From Rhodocollybia butyracea (taxonomy: Eukaryota; Basidiomycota; Agaricomycetes; Agaricales; Omphalotaceae): a stretch of DNA of 64,000 nt. Below the pieces are notes generated by a model. That model worked only from the letters and a program-made list of their open reading frames with translations. It had not been told where the DNA came from and did no database searches. Positions 12,150 through 23,184 of the stretch are shown one piece after another; the stretch's first letter is position 1; each line of letters opens with the position of its first letter. The translations under genes and the position numbers were made by a program. The stretch is taken from assembly GCA_015501585.1 (NCBI GenBank), contig JADNRY010000089.1, forward strand, positions 62,001 through 126,000, read 5' to 3'.

Positions 12150-13201
12150 ATGTCTAACAAGCCTTTAATTCTCTACACATTCTGGACGAATAATGGAGTA
12201 AAGGTCTCTACATTTCTTGAGGAACTAAAGGGTGCATATTCTTCCATCGATTACGAGTACGTCCAACACTGAACTCTAGAGTATTCTCATCTGACGCATG
12301 CCTTAGCCTCAAATCCATCGATATCTCAAAGGGTGCTCAAAAAGTTCGTGTGCTTGATTTTTCTTTCATCTAGAGTAGCAAGCAAGTACTGAACAGGTAG
12401 TGTATGACAGGAGCCCTGGTACTTGAAGATTAACCCCAAAGGAAAAATCCCAGTCCTCGTGGATCGCACTCGTAACGATTATGTGGTACCAGAATCAGGA
12501 GCCATCTTGCTATATCTGCAGCAACATCACGACAAAGACAACAAGTTTGGATGGGACCCCAAAGTAAATCCTAATGAGTATAACGAGGCGATACAGTGGA
12601 TGTTCTTTGCTGTACGTACGTTTTATCTCGGCACTTTATAACCTCATGTTGATGGATATTTCAGTATGATCTTGGACCAATGCAGAATGAGCGTAAGTAT
12701 GGTTCTGCTTCTCATGCGAGTGCTGAAATTTCGTGCAGTTCAGCACTCCCGTTCCATTCCAGAAAAGATCCCTCATGTGGAAAAACGTCAGTTCGCTTTT
12801 GTTTACCATACAACTGCCTCTGAATGGATTCCGTACAGGATACCTGGACCAGACCAACCGCCTTTATGGTGAACTCGAAGCCCGTCTGAGTCAAGACCGT
12901 GACTGGCTCGTTGGTTCAGGACGCGGAAAATATTCCATAGCTGATATGACTGTTCTACCATGGTATGCCAGGCCTGGGACTGTGCTCCTTTATCCCCACT
13001 GATATATTTACTCAAATCAGGGTTCATTTCTCTTCGTACTCCGGTGTCGGGCTGGATGGATGGCTAAATGTCAAGGTATACAAATTTTGGTTCGCTTGCG
13101 TGACAAATCAAAGCCTAAACAGGTTTATATCACAGCAATGGTTGGAGAGAATCCGTTCGCGGCCCGCATCTGCTGCTGGCCTCAACATTGGTCTGCCTTG
13201 A
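12150..13201 (+). CDS. Ure2p-like glutathione S-transferase, 221 aa, 8 exons
   Basis: Cytosolic GST-fold protein that conjugates or reduces electrophilic compounds with glutathione. Exons: 12150-12256, 12307-12343, 12411-12611, 12665-12692, 12739-12786, 12839-12962, 13021-13075, 13136-13201; all junctions keep frame. The N-terminal thioredoxin-like half has LYTFWTNNGVKVSTFLEEL, NPKGKIPVLVD and the glutathione-gamma-Glu site PESGAILLYL. The C-terminal helical half has RLYGELEARL, GRGKYSIADM and a final WLERIRSRPASAAGLNI. The order TFW.NNG.K and the ES(G/A)AI motif is that of Ure2p/GTT-type fungal GSTs. The ATG at 12150 is preferred to 12078 because the family starts right before PLILYTFW. It looks intact. 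Confidence 0.9.
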
Positions 13202-13826
13202 GTATGACTTACTTTACAAAACGATCAAACTGTACTCGTTTCAGAAATTCTTTGTGGTTGCGCATGAACTTGCTTACCTACCTCCAAGCTGGCAGTAACT
13301 CCTCTGCTAACTTATTCTGTAGCCGTTGCTTCCATTCATGTTCTTGTTCGCAATTCCTTGCCATTCTTGGACAGCTTTCCTAGATCAGCTACTGAGATCT
13401 TAAAAACTCGAATGTGAATACTGAGCTTAATCATCGGCTTGCATAAATATAAAATGTGTACAACTTTTGGAAGGAATAAATTAAGTTTGGACACGATAGA
13501 ATTGTAGGTAAGTAAGTTTCAAGGTTTTCTGCTTATATAAATTTTTGTCAGTGGAGATATTTTGGAAATTTTAAAGGTGGATGCTGGCATTTCCGTTCGT
13601 ACATCTACAGCCTCAGAAATTCCAATCCTTAGTTCTGAATCCAGATGGGCCGATAGCGAAGCTGGTTTGTCTCCACCTGAATAATGAATTGAGGACATTG
13701 GAATATGAATTGTACACTTCCTGCTATTGAAACCTATGTTCAATAGCAGGGTAAATCCAACCGTGGATATATCTTGAAAACTCTGATGCAAATGTTGGTG
13801 CTAATTGAAGCAAAGATGAAGTTCTA
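13202..13826. other. Intergenic between convergent GST and NACHT genes
   Basis: This is 3' flanking sequence of both genes. A minus-strand frame at 13519-13791 carries no recognisable motif and is not called. Confidence 0.4.
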
Positions 13827-16130
13827 TCAGCACTCAACTCGGTTATGTATCAAGTTCCTTTTTACCTGAAATCGATGCCAAGTCTGGATTACTTCCACAA
13901 AAATCCCCATTGGCTGATTCTCAAAAGTCAAGGGTAGACAATGGTTGATCACAGAAAACACATCAAGAACAGCAAGCTTGGCGAGAAGTTTGTCGCTTCC
14001 ACTTGCATTGATACAGTGATGTGCCCAGTATTTTTGGGCATAATGAAGAGCCGCTAGGGTGTATGCACTGTTTTCATTTTGGATATCCAAACAGCGCTGA
14101 GCAAGAAAGTCATGGCCAGAGGCTCTGTCAACAGAGAAATCCAAGGACCGATGACGATCAAGCAGGAAATCTGTGAAGGATGCATGGCAAAACTGAAAGT
14201 CTGATTCAACTGGTGATGGTTCTTTAAAAAGGGAATGGAGCCCAGAGAAGGTGGCGCGAATTTTTCCTAGGTCTGTAGAGGGGAAAAGATCCAAGAGCTT
14301 CGTTGGGTGGATCCGTACAGGCTTGAAGGCGGACCTTGTGTCCATTAACTCAAGTTCTGATGGGAGGTCAGCAGGGTCAAAGTGTGGGTGGGAAAATTCA
14401 AGTGAGTCGAAGCCTGGTAACGCCGGGGTCAACTTGGCTTGGGATAAACCGGCCAAGGCTTGGGCTAATGGGACCAAGGCTGGGGGGTAAGCAGGCTCAA
14501 AGTGTGGGGGATAAAATTCAAGTGAATCAAGGCCTGGTAACGCCGGGGTCAAGGCTTGGGAAAATGGGGCCAAGGCTTGGGGTACTGGGATTGGCAAGGC
14601 TTGGGGTAAGCCAAGGCCTAGGGAGTCAAAATTTGGAATGTTATTGGAAAAGTCAATAGCTGAAGGAAGAAGATCTGTAAACTGTGATTGCTGTTGGAGA
14701 CTCATATCCATTTTTAGATTAAAGTCTTGTGGGCTACTAGTGCTTGGTGTGGTATAATCATTCTGACTAGGAGGGTGTGACAGCTTTTCACTTGTCTTGA
14801 ACACAATGATAGCTCCCAGAATCTGTGGGAGCATAGTATGATTCTTGGCCAAAGTCAATATTTGACAATATAGAGCATCAAGCTCTGTAAATGGTGAATC
14901 ATTCCTGTCATAATCTTCTGTAGAGAGTCCAAGGACAATATTAAGACGATCTGCAGGGACTGCACTACCATCATCAATATACTTCAGCACTGTTGATGGA
15001 TATATGAACTGTCCCGATGCCTTTTGGACCAGATGTTCAATCTGCCGAGATGTAGGCCAAGGACGAGGAACATGTTCCATCAAGTCTGAATGGCGCATGA
15101 GTATGTCACAAAAACGATCCTGCAAATATTTTCGGATCTCCAGAGATGCCTGATAAGTATCATTCAGAGGCATCCAATGGCAGATATTTTCGAAATTTGC
15201 ACTGCGAAACGACTCTTTTATGAGACGTTCTGGTCTGCTAGCGACAAGAATTCGAAGTGGAAGATTATACTTTTGCATTGCACCTGCAAGGATGCACAGA
15301 ATGCGCCGTTGATTCTCACTACCAGAACATTCATCCAAACCATCGATAATCAGAATACAAGGTCTAGATCTGTCCGACGATGAAGAATCTGGGCTATAGC
15401 TGGTGCTGGAAGTTTTCCGTCGTTTTGCATAGCGAGGGGCACTTGTGGAAGGAGAGTGACCTCGTTTCCTCTGATCACCTTGCTGCATATGTGCCACTAT
15501 CGACTTCAATTCTTTATGAAGTTGAGCCTTCACCAATGGCTGTAGAATGAGTACGTTGAATTGACTCTCAATGAATGAAGTGGGCACAAGAAAATCATTA
15601 ATGACGGCTGCATTAATAATTGGCCGTAGTTCTGCAAATGACATGGCCATCTGGTAGGCAATTGTGGTGAATAACATTTGGGGATTATTCCTAGAAGAGT
15701 CCGTGCGCCAGAAGAAGAAGCTTCCCACAAGCGTTCCGTTTCTTGCGCAGGCTTCTGCAAAAGTTTGAGCGATAGCTGACTTTCCGGCTCCCGCAGGCCC
15801 ATAGAGCCACCGAATTGCATCATCAGGCTCATTCGACCTGGCCCAGTCCTTCAAGTTATCTAAGATTGCTTTGCGGGTACCCGGGTGACAAAGAGGAGGG
15901 GGGAAGCGGGCTTCTGCGTTATATGTAGCTGAAGTGGATGCATACTGCAATAATGTACGAAGACCTTTGGCCGTATTACTAGAGCACAAGCCATTGACTA
16001 GCAGATCAATAAACTCACCTCTTTCGTTATCTTCAGATGAAAAGTAAATCAAATCACGACCAATGTTGTTGAAATTTCCACCGTGGAAGATATTGTTATG
16101 AGACCTATTGAACATCTCGAGGCCGGACAT
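13827..16130 (-). CDS. NACHT-domain STAND NTPase (NLR-like), 767 aa
   Basis: Signal-transducing ATPase of the fungal NLR-like class, which in known cases act in self/non-self recognition and cell death. The N-terminus (residues ~6-30) is a short Asn/Gly/Phe motif (HNNIFHGGNFNNIGRDL) of the kind found before NACHT domains in basidiomycetes. NACHT: Walker A GPAGAGKSAI (111-120), Walker B CILIIDGLDECSG (258-270), then ILVASRPERL (294-303). A basic, Ser-rich insertion (221-256) precedes Walker B. The C-terminal half has no recognisable WD40, TPR or ankyrin repeats. It has a Pro/Ala/Leu-rich region with two ~39-residue tandem repeats ending ALPG(L/F)DSLEF. A single exon spans the whole frame. The ATG at 16130 fits; a second ATG lies five codons in. 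Confidence 0.85.
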   Translation of the reverse strand: MSGLEMFNRSHNNIFHGGNFNNIGRDLIYFSSEDNERGEFIDLLVNGLCSSNTAKGLRTLLQYASTSATYNAEARFPPPLCHPGTRKAILDNLKDWARSNEPDDAIRWLYGPAGAGKSAIAQTFAEACARNGTLVGSFFFWRTDSSRNNPQMLFTTIAYQMAMSFAELRPIINAAVINDFLVPTSFIESQFNVLILQPLVKAQLHKELKSIVAHMQQGDQRKRGHSPSTSAPRYAKRRKTSSTSYSPDSSSSDRSRPCILIIDGLDECSGSENQRRILCILAGAMQKYNLPLRILVASRPERLIKESFRSANFENICHWMPLNDTYQASLEIRKYLQDRFCDILMRHSDLMEHVPRPWPTSRQIEHLVQKASGQFIYPSTVLKYIDDGSAVPADRLNIVLGLSTEDYDRNDSPFTELDALYCQILTLAKNHTMLPQILGAIIVFKTSEKLSHPPSQNDYTTPSTSSPQDFNLKMDMSLQQQSQFTDLLPSAIDFSNNIPNFDSLGLGLPQALPIPVPQALAPFSQALTPALPGLDSLEFYPPHFEPAYPPALVPLAQALAGLSQAKLTPALPGFDSLEFSHPHFDPADLPSELELMDTRSAFKPVRIHPTKLLDLFPSTDLGKIRATFSGLHSLFKEPSPVESDFQFCHASFTDFLLDRHRSLDFSVDRASGHDFLAQRCLDIQNENSAYTLAALHYAQKYWAHHCINASGSDKLLAKLAVLDVFSVINHCLPLTFENQPMGIFVEVIQTWHRFQVKRNLIHNRVEC
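14378..14605 (-). repeat. Two-copy tandem repeat (~117 bp) inside the NACHT gene
   Basis: Two adjacent copies begin near 14383 and 14500 and keep the reading frame. Each encodes a block built around TPALPG(L/F)DSLEF followed by HF(E/D)PA and Pro/Leu-rich sequence. Shorter echoes of the Pro-Gln-Ala-Leu part continue to about 14640. Confidence 0.7.
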
Positions 16131-17764
16131 AGATAGAATGAGGTTGTGAAAATCTGAGGGTTAATTCGATTGAGCACCTGCTGAGAGGAATCCAGAATGG
16201 ATGTGGCAGTACAAGATAAAGTACTCAACAGCTGTGCAGTGATCATTCCGAATCCGATTTTTTGGCGCCTGAGTGGGCGCCTACTAACCTTCTTTTCCTG
16301 ATTATCACCATCGCCGCTGTCCTGTTGGGACGAGCTGACAAGTGTTTGTGCTAGTAACTGAGCTGCAATCAGCTAATACAAGCGCATCCTCATGGAGTCA
16401 CCGACTTTCCGACGACAGTCAGACGTTCACCAAGGGATCTCCAGAAACTAATAGTATTTCAAGCCTCGTAATGCAGTTGGTGAACTTCTGCGGCTCTCTC
16501 TCACTCTGAAGAAAGGCTGAGCAACTTCTCTCCACCTGTCGCCACCACCCCAGCCCTTTTATGGGTCAATCGAATCCCTCCGTTCATTTTACATCAAAAG
16601 GTGAGCTCGATTACGAGAATGATATGTTGTATGTATATACGCTTACATCGACACACTACGCGTTTTTTATCCTTTTACTCGCTGTCTACCAGGACTGAAA
16701 TATCATCTCCATACGGACAAAGTTGTTCCATCTGCAGTCGGCTTTTCCGACGAGAAATTAATCTCGTTTTCCGTGACACTACTTCTCCTCTGGATTATTT
16801 TATACAGTACATCTTGCTCGATACGCATCCTAGAATAACCCCAGTCAATATTCTCATCGAAGGCCATTCCGTAATCGACTATTCCTTCCATGATCTCTTC
16901 AACATCCCCTTCTCTCCACTACAATACTGATCCTCCTCATCCAAATCATTTGCCTCTTCAAATAAAAGCTCGCGCTTACACTCTTGACGTGTGGAACCTG
17001 CCTAACCCTCGCAGATTCCATAGTGGCGATACGGGGCTTAGGCTATGTATAGGGTTTTGCGGTACAGGCTTTGGATAATGCATGTGAAATGTTCCACTTG
17101 ACGACTCGCGGAAGGCTTTCTGTCAGGACCATTATTCCGATAATTTTCCATCTCTAAACTCCATCTCTTGGCGACGAAGATCTTCCATTGCTCTCACGTC
17201 TGCCCCAAGTCCCATTTCCTCGCGAGCCCCATGCTCCCCATGTTTCGTCCTGTGAATGCTGCCCACATTGAAAGTTGGCAAATTGAATGTTCCTACACTC
17301 ATTGTCTGCACCTGCCCATACCACCTTTGAAACTCTTGTCGTGTTTTGGCCCTTTTGATAGTACTACGTCGATTATTATCTTTACACTTGCTGTATGGAA
17401 AAGCGAATCACGGGACCGCTCTGATCACCACAACTCTCCACAACTTAAGAGGCGACCAGGTCGTGCTGGACCCTTGAATAATATATACCCTTGTGTGTCG
17501 ATCGACTGGTTCGTACCATCGGAGGGGTTTCAAGACCCCACACTGCTGAATGGAAAAGCGGATCACCCACAACTCTCCACAGCTTAGAAGGTGACGTTGC
17601 GCAGGACCCTTGGATAATATACCTTCATGTGTTGATTGACTGGTTCGTACCATCGGAGTGGTTTCAGGACTCCACACTAAGAAATGTTTTCTGTTGAAGC
17701 TGACAAAGTGTCGCGTCTCCTGAGGCTTACTGCCGCAGGTGGAGCCGGATTTTTTGTTTCGTAT
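16131..17764. other. Intergenic upstream of the NACHT gene; possible extra 5' exon and a degenerate repeat copy
   Basis: On the minus strand about 16146-16370 stays open (reads QLLAQTLVSSSQQDSGDGDN and continues into KIGFGMITAQLLSTL), but I find no splice that joins it to the NACHT frame. Around 17200-17360 is a degenerate copy of a sequence also found at 19890-20030 and 24660-24790. The stretch to 17765 resembles part of the duplicated unit that follows and may be an older decayed copy. Confidence 0.35.
17200..17360 (+). repeat. Dispersed repeat, copy 1 of 3
   Basis: It shares the block CCCATGCTCCCCATGTTTCG, then GAATGCTGCC and TTTGAAACTCTTGTCGTG, with 19905-20025 and, in part, with 24670-24790. 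It is the most diverged copy and lies outside the recent tandem duplication, so it shows the ancestral state of that block. Confidence 0.6.
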
Positions 17765-18471
17765 CATGACCCCCGGGCCCCGAGCTTTTATCACAGGTCC
17801 CAAAGGTATATGAGCCACCCGCCGATCAAGGCTGTGAGCAAGTACAGATGGAACAGAAAAATTGGCTACTTTATCAAGTATATATGAAGGATTCCTCTAG
17901 AGCCCGTAGATACATGCTAAAAACGCGAAACTGGAGCTCAGGCGCTTGTACCAGAAAAATATAAATAAGACCCAGTTGAGAGTTCATTTAAAAGGGGGGG
18001 CCCGGTGGTTGGTATAATCTAGACCAGAACAGACCGGAATCCACAGATCTCAGAAGGGACTGTATATATTCAAGGGTCTTTGTTGCGCCTTCGGAATTGC
18101 CCTGGCGTCGTTTCGAGCAAAGTTTTGGAGCTGGTCTCACGTCCGGTCGCATCCAATTCACTAGGGTGGAGCCCCACACCTTCAAAGTTGAGAGGCAGCG
18201 TTTCGCGGGTGCCGTCCCTTGTAGTCCCCTCCTTAGAGTACCTTAGAGTAAAATAACAGTTTTGGCGCTGGTTTCACATCCAGTCGCATCAAGTGGGTGG
18301 AACTGTATGTATATAAGCATCGCACCAAGGATGCCCCCAAAGATCTCCGGAATCCCTCTGCTGGACAGATAGACTTCCAAGTATTTTCGCCGCTGTACCA
18401 CCCGACTGCAGTTTTAACTTACTTAACTTCCCATTGACCCCCATCGTTCAAAACAACACAACACGCCAACT

Positions 18472-19502
18472 ATGTATTCATCGACTTATATTCTGTTTAT
18501 CGTTCACGCCCTCTCGGTATTTCTCTCTGTATTCACGAGTGTCTCGTATGCACACCCGACACCACCATCATCCTCCACTGGCTCTAATGACGGCGTCCTC
18601 GTACATGTCAGGTTTTACAGAGTCGCAGTGCGAATCTCACTGATTGCTGATCCTCCTTTGTAGCTTGAACCTTGGATGGGAAGCTATATAGCAGCAGTTC
18701 AAACCTTGACGCGGAGGACAAAAAAGCATTTGGTGAGCTTCGGCTTTTCAGGGTTTTATTAACTCGCTCACATACTTACACTGTACGTATCATGCCTTGT
18801 AGCGAAAACACTGCAGGGTGTAGAGCTCGGTGCTCAATTAGACGACAACGAAGGCACTTACAACAAAGGTATATACGAGCTCAAGGCCTACAAGAGTCAC
18901 CACCCAGCTAATGGCGTCGTGGCCAAGTTCCTGCCAGAACCCATCGACGGCACGATCCTGGGCGAAGTCAAAGCCCTCCACGACGTCGGCTACCTCATCG
19001 ATTCTGGGATGCTGATGCACAAGAACAAGCCCACCCCAGTCATTTTGATGAAAAAGATCCCGGTGTTATCCCTGAACAAACTTCGGTATGGCGAAAGGGG
19101 AGTCCGGCGCAACAGCTCGCACTGGTGAATCATCTGAAATCGAAGGTGAAAGAGGAAGTCGTTAATTGGGCTGTGCATAAGCAGTTACTTGTTGGGTGAG
19201 GACTCGCGCTATTCGTTGGGAAGCCCTTGACTATACTAACTATTAAACTAATTGGACATTTCTAGCGATTTTCATCTTAGAAACATCCACGTTGTCATGG
19301 ACGGAGACTCTGTTGTGAAGTCGGTCCACGTTTTGGACTTTGGCTGGCCTGGGGTTTACACAGTGCAAAAAGGTGTAGACAGCAAGAAAGTCGTAAGTAT
19401 ATATATTCTTCTCATCTAGTAGCACTAATCAATCGCTTGTAAAATTTCCAGGAAGCGTGGTTTGAAATGCGATGGAACGAACTCCTAAGGCTATTTTTGT
19501 AG
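18472..19502 (+). pseudogene. Secreted kinase-like protein, frameshifted copy A
   Basis: Near-identical to the intact copy at 23185-24226 but with two single-base losses: the G-run at 18678-18680 is three instead of four, and the C-run at 19059-19061 is three instead of four. Each puts the following exon out of frame. Signal peptide, intron positions and the terminal exon are otherwise conserved, and one exon has a 15-base in-frame insertion near 18850. Two independent lesions favour a pseudogene over a sequencing error. Confidence 0.8.
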
Positions 19503-19889
19503 TGCAGTATTATTATACATAATTATTATCTAAATTATCTATCGACTGTTTAGTCTATAAAACACCACTGGTGTTAGTCTGGTGTGACGAGTCTGTGGAA
19601 CTCTGTGGAACTCCAAATAGGTGTATATATGCGCTCTCAACCGAACCAATTTCGCTCAGTTTCGCCCCAAACCGCTTGAATCTTTGGATTCAAGTTGCGC
19701 CCAGTCCTGATTATTGACCGAAATTTTGCCTGTGGGTTGATTTTTGCGCTTCTAGACTATTAAAGTTGATTTTTTAAGGTATCTAGACGTTCTGGGGACT
19801 GTACGAAGCTTTAAAATATACCGAGTTCATTGTGGGCCATCTTACTGAGCTGAGGACGTGTCGGCCTCTGTTGGCGCCGTCGTATGGTC

Positions 19890-20030
19890 CTGTTGGTCCT
19901 GTCGCGACAGCCCCCATGCTCCCCATGTTTCGTCCCATGTTTCGTCCTTGTGAATGCTGCCCCACACCGGTTAGCAGTCGGCTCATCTCGGCGCCCGTCT
20001 TTGAAACTCTTGTCGTGTTTTGGCGTTGAT
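19890..20030 (+). repeat. Dispersed repeat, copy 2 of 3
   Basis: Same block as at 17200-17360 and 24660-24790, with an extra direct copy of CCCATGTTTCGTC inside. It continues past TTTGAAACTC into the segment that is missing from unit B. Confidence 0.6.
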
Positions 20031-20996
20031 CATTTCTGGCTGAACGACTCCACGCCGGTTTATCCTTCCTTCCTTCCTTCCTTCCAATCGAAAGCGGCTC
20101 ACGGGCCCACTCTGAATCTGATCACCTACCACTTCAACTTGGAGAGGCAAACGATGGATGTGCGGTCGCGCTTTCAGAATTGCCTTGGTATCATTTATCT
20201 CAACGTTTTCATCGTACTTAGCTCACCGTCGCCCCCATTCAATTCAATCTTAATGTTTCGTATAACCCGGATGTATGGAAAGAACATAAGCCCGGAATGG
20301 TGAGCTTTCGAAACCTCGACTTGCATACTCCCCGAAACACCCAGGCCCAAGTTATAAACCACCGCCAAAAAAGGATTCAAGAACCGCGCCATAAACGTAC
20401 CACTCCCAAACCAGAACCAAAGCCAAGACGAAGACCCAAAGCCACCGGCTCCCCAGTCACTTTTTCCTTCCAGCACGATCAACTCGTAATGCCGATCCCT
20501 AAAGAATACCTGCCCCCCACGGGTGACGGCACGACGTACAATCACCACGATCCCAGAGAAAACGGGTATCCGTATAGATTAGTATAGATTGAAAGCAAGA
20601 ATGTGTTCCCCACAATGCGGTAACTCGTGTGTCCGTTTTTTTTTCTAACCATCTTGACTTGGTATACTTGAAATTTTCAAGCAACCATTTTTTTTTTTTG
20701 CTATTGCTATTCATCCCAGACCAAAACCCACCCTGCTCCTAGAAGACGACGACTGTTTAAGCAAAAAACGGGGCGGGTTGGGATAAATGGGGAGCTGGGA
20801 TGCCTCGTAGGGTTACGGAGCGCCAGATAGCGATATCGCAAACCTGTGTATGAGGAACCTGATCCTGATCTATGGGAGACGTACCCTGGGTCGTAGACGA
20901 GACACTTGGCTTATCGCCCACCGAGTCCCCGAACGAGCACGAGCACGAGCACGAGCACTAGGGAGAGTAGGGGGGTTGCAATTGGCAATTGGTAAA
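20009..20996. other. Segment present only in duplication unit A; no supported gene
   Basis: An open frame at 20297-20587 (basic, Pro-rich) and one before it show no domain. The segment includes poly-T tracts near 20636 and 20690 and a short (GAGCAC)n microsatellite at about 20934-20958. Confidence 0.5.
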
Positions 20997-21354
20997 GGGT
21001 TGATAGCAGCTTCGGCGTGGGTTGACGTAGAAGCCTTGAACGAACCCTTTCTGCGTGTACGTGAAGACATTGAAGACATTACGGCCCATAGCCACTAGAG
21101 CTGTCCGCGACTCCACTTCCTAGTGGTCCCAGCTATACAGTTCCTATCCACATTCATTTTTCTCTTGTCCTATCGTATCGTATGACCGGTGACTTAAAGT
21201 TCAATGAGTTTTAATGAAAGAGAGATAACAGGGGGAGCAGAATAGCGGCTACATAAGAAGAATAAGCGGCTACATAAGAAGATACCGTGATATAACGGAA
21301 GATTCAAAAACATATTCTTCCGAGTCGTCAGTCAAAAACATGGCTGTCAAAGTG

Positions 21355-21455
21355 GCTGAAAGCTTCTGTAAGTAGCTTCTGTAATTTCTGTAATTTCTGG
21401 AATTTCTGGAATTTCTATAGCTTCTATAGCTTTTGTAAGTTCTGTAAGTCTAAGA
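21355..21455 (+). repeat. 9-bp minisatellite (TTCTGTAAT-type), copy in unit A
   Basis: About ten tandem 9-mers around TTCTGTAAT with variants (TTCTGGAAT, TTCTATAGC, TTCTGTAAG). The period is a multiple of three, so frames stay open across it on both strands without meaning a gene is there. Confidence 0.8.
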
Positions 21456-21779
21456 CTTGTCTAAGACCGCAGGGGGGATTCTTTCTTCTTTGTTTTCTTT
21501 GTCTTCTGTCTCCGCACAAGGAAGGTCATTTGACGTAGAGAGTCAGAGAGAGTACAAGTGCTGCTGAGCACTAGGTGTACAGGTTCTGAGCTTGACGTAG
21601 GACTGTTTGACCGTTCGCTGAGTCTGAATCCAAATCGTACTCGAGCTTACAACTCAAACACACACAAAAGTCAAAAGATGCAAGAAAGCTACATATCATT
21701 TGGTTTGGGTTGATACGGTTACAGAAAGGTATAAATACTACAATAATGTTTACTTGTGCTATCGGTACAAAATCTAGTG

Positions 21780-21965
21780 TGGATGGAAAGCAAAGCGATG
21801 GGGAGAGCGTGGATGGAAAGCGATTATGAGAGTAGTATCAGGTAGGAAAGCAAGATGGAAAGCAGTTAATCAAAGCAATGTGGAAAGCAAGTGAAAGCAA
21901 GATGGAAAGCAAGGAAAGCAATGAGAGCAGTTAAGAGCATAAAACATATCAAGAGCAATGGAAAG
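21780..21965 (+). repeat. GGAAAGCAA-rich tract, unit A
   Basis: Irregular purine-rich repeats of GATGGAAAGCAA and GTGGAAAGCAA. The matching tract in unit B is at 25490-25670. It lies just downstream of the clp1-like stop codon, so it is 3' flank. Confidence 0.6.
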
Positions 21966-22000
21966 CATATCAGCATATACAACATATTGGGGGAGGCACC

Positions 22001-22472
22001 TCAAATCGGCTCGGGCGTCCTAGCGACATAAACTGCCCTCGGGTTCCCCGTCCCAATAGCCAGCGCCTGCAGCAAAATCTCATAGCACGCATCAATCGCC
22101 GCCCACAACCCCTCATCGAACGCGCCCAACGCACAAGCATTCTGCCACACACCCTGTATCGTCTTCGCGTAGCGCAGAATAGTCGTAGGGTTGAAGGTCT
22201 CCCCGATCTGCTGCGCCATGACGCGGATGTTTTCCTCCGCGAGGGGGTCCTGGACGAACTCGGAGGAGAAGGGGCAGGGGAGGAAGTGGGCGAGGAGGAT
22301 CTCGGGGCGGCGGAGGTAGAAGTAGCGGAGGAGGGTGGGGAAGGTGGCGGGGCTGGGGAGGCAGAGGGGGCGCACGGGGATCGTGATGGTGCGGGGGGTG
22401 CCAGAGGAGGAGGGGGAGGCGTCGAAGTCTTGGGAGAGGGTAGGAGATGCGGGGAAGGGCCCGAGCTTTGCG
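22001..22472 (-). pseudogene. Clp1-like gene fragment, 5'-truncated by the duplication junction
   Basis: The frame from about 22470 to the stop at 22001-22003 encodes the last ~155 residues of the clp1-like protein (LCLPSPATFPTLLRYFYLRR, GVWQNACALGAFDEGLWAAI), almost identical to 25704-26177. It has no start exon or promoter: the sequence switches at 22472 to the start of duplication unit B. It cannot make a full-length protein. Confidence 0.85.
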
Positions 22473-23184
22473 CATGACCCCCGGGCCCCGAACTTTTATC
22501 AAGTTCCCAAAGGTATATGAACCTCTCGCTGGTCAAGCCTGTGAGTAAGTACAGATGGAACAGAAAAATTGGCTACTTTATCAAGTATATATGAAGGCTT
22601 CCTCTAGAGCTCGTAGGTACACGCTAAAAACGCGAAACTGGAGCTCAGGCGCTTGTACCAGAAAAATATAAATATGACCCAGTGAGGATGAGAGTTCATA
22701 TAAAAGGGGGGGCCCGGTGGTTGGTATAATCTAGACCAGAACAGACCGGAACCCACAGATCTCAGAAGGGACTGTATATATTCAAGGGTCTTTGTTGCGC
22801 CTTCGGAATTGCCCTGGCGTCGTTTCGAGCAAAGTTTTGGAGCTGGTCTCACGTCCGGTCGCATCCAATTCACTAGGGTGGAGCCCCACACCTTCAAAGT
22901 TGAGAGGCAGCGTTTCGCGGGTGCCGTCCCTTGTAGTCCCCTCCTTAGAGTACCTTAGAGTGAAATAACAGTTTTGGCGCTGGTTTCACATCCAGTCGCA
23001 TCAAGTGGGTGGAACTGTATGTATATAAGCATCGCACCAAGGATGCCCCCCAAAGATCTCCGGAATCCCTCTGCTGGACAGATAGACTTCCAAGTATTTT
23101 CGCCGCTGTACCACCCGACTGCAGTTTTAACTTACTTAACTTCCCGTTGACCCCCATCGTTCAAAGCAACACAACACGCCAACT

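Larger units (their letters stand above)
17765..22472 (+). repeat. Tandem duplication, upstream unit A (~4.7 kb)
   Basis: Unit A matches unit B (22473-26177) over almost its whole length. Both start at CATGACCCCCGGGCCCCGA and both contain a secreted kinase-like gene, a 9-bp minisatellite, a GGAAAGCAA-rich tract and the 3' part of a clp1-like gene. Unit A ends abruptly inside clp1 coding sequence at 22472, where unit B starts. It carries ~990 bp (about 20009-20996) absent from B. The older repeat copy near 17340 keeps the start of that segment, so B most likely lost it. Confidence 0.85.

Noticed and set aside
14251..15383. Plus-strand open frames
   Set aside because: They lie opposite the 767-aa NACHT frame and are shadows of its codon pattern.
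20107..20587. Possible two-exon basic protein in the unit-A-only segment
   Set aside because: No recognised domain, low complexity, segment lost from unit B without visible consequence.
21355..21455. CRISPR-like regular repeats
   Set aside because: 9-bp period without spacers in a eukaryotic sequence; a minisatellite.
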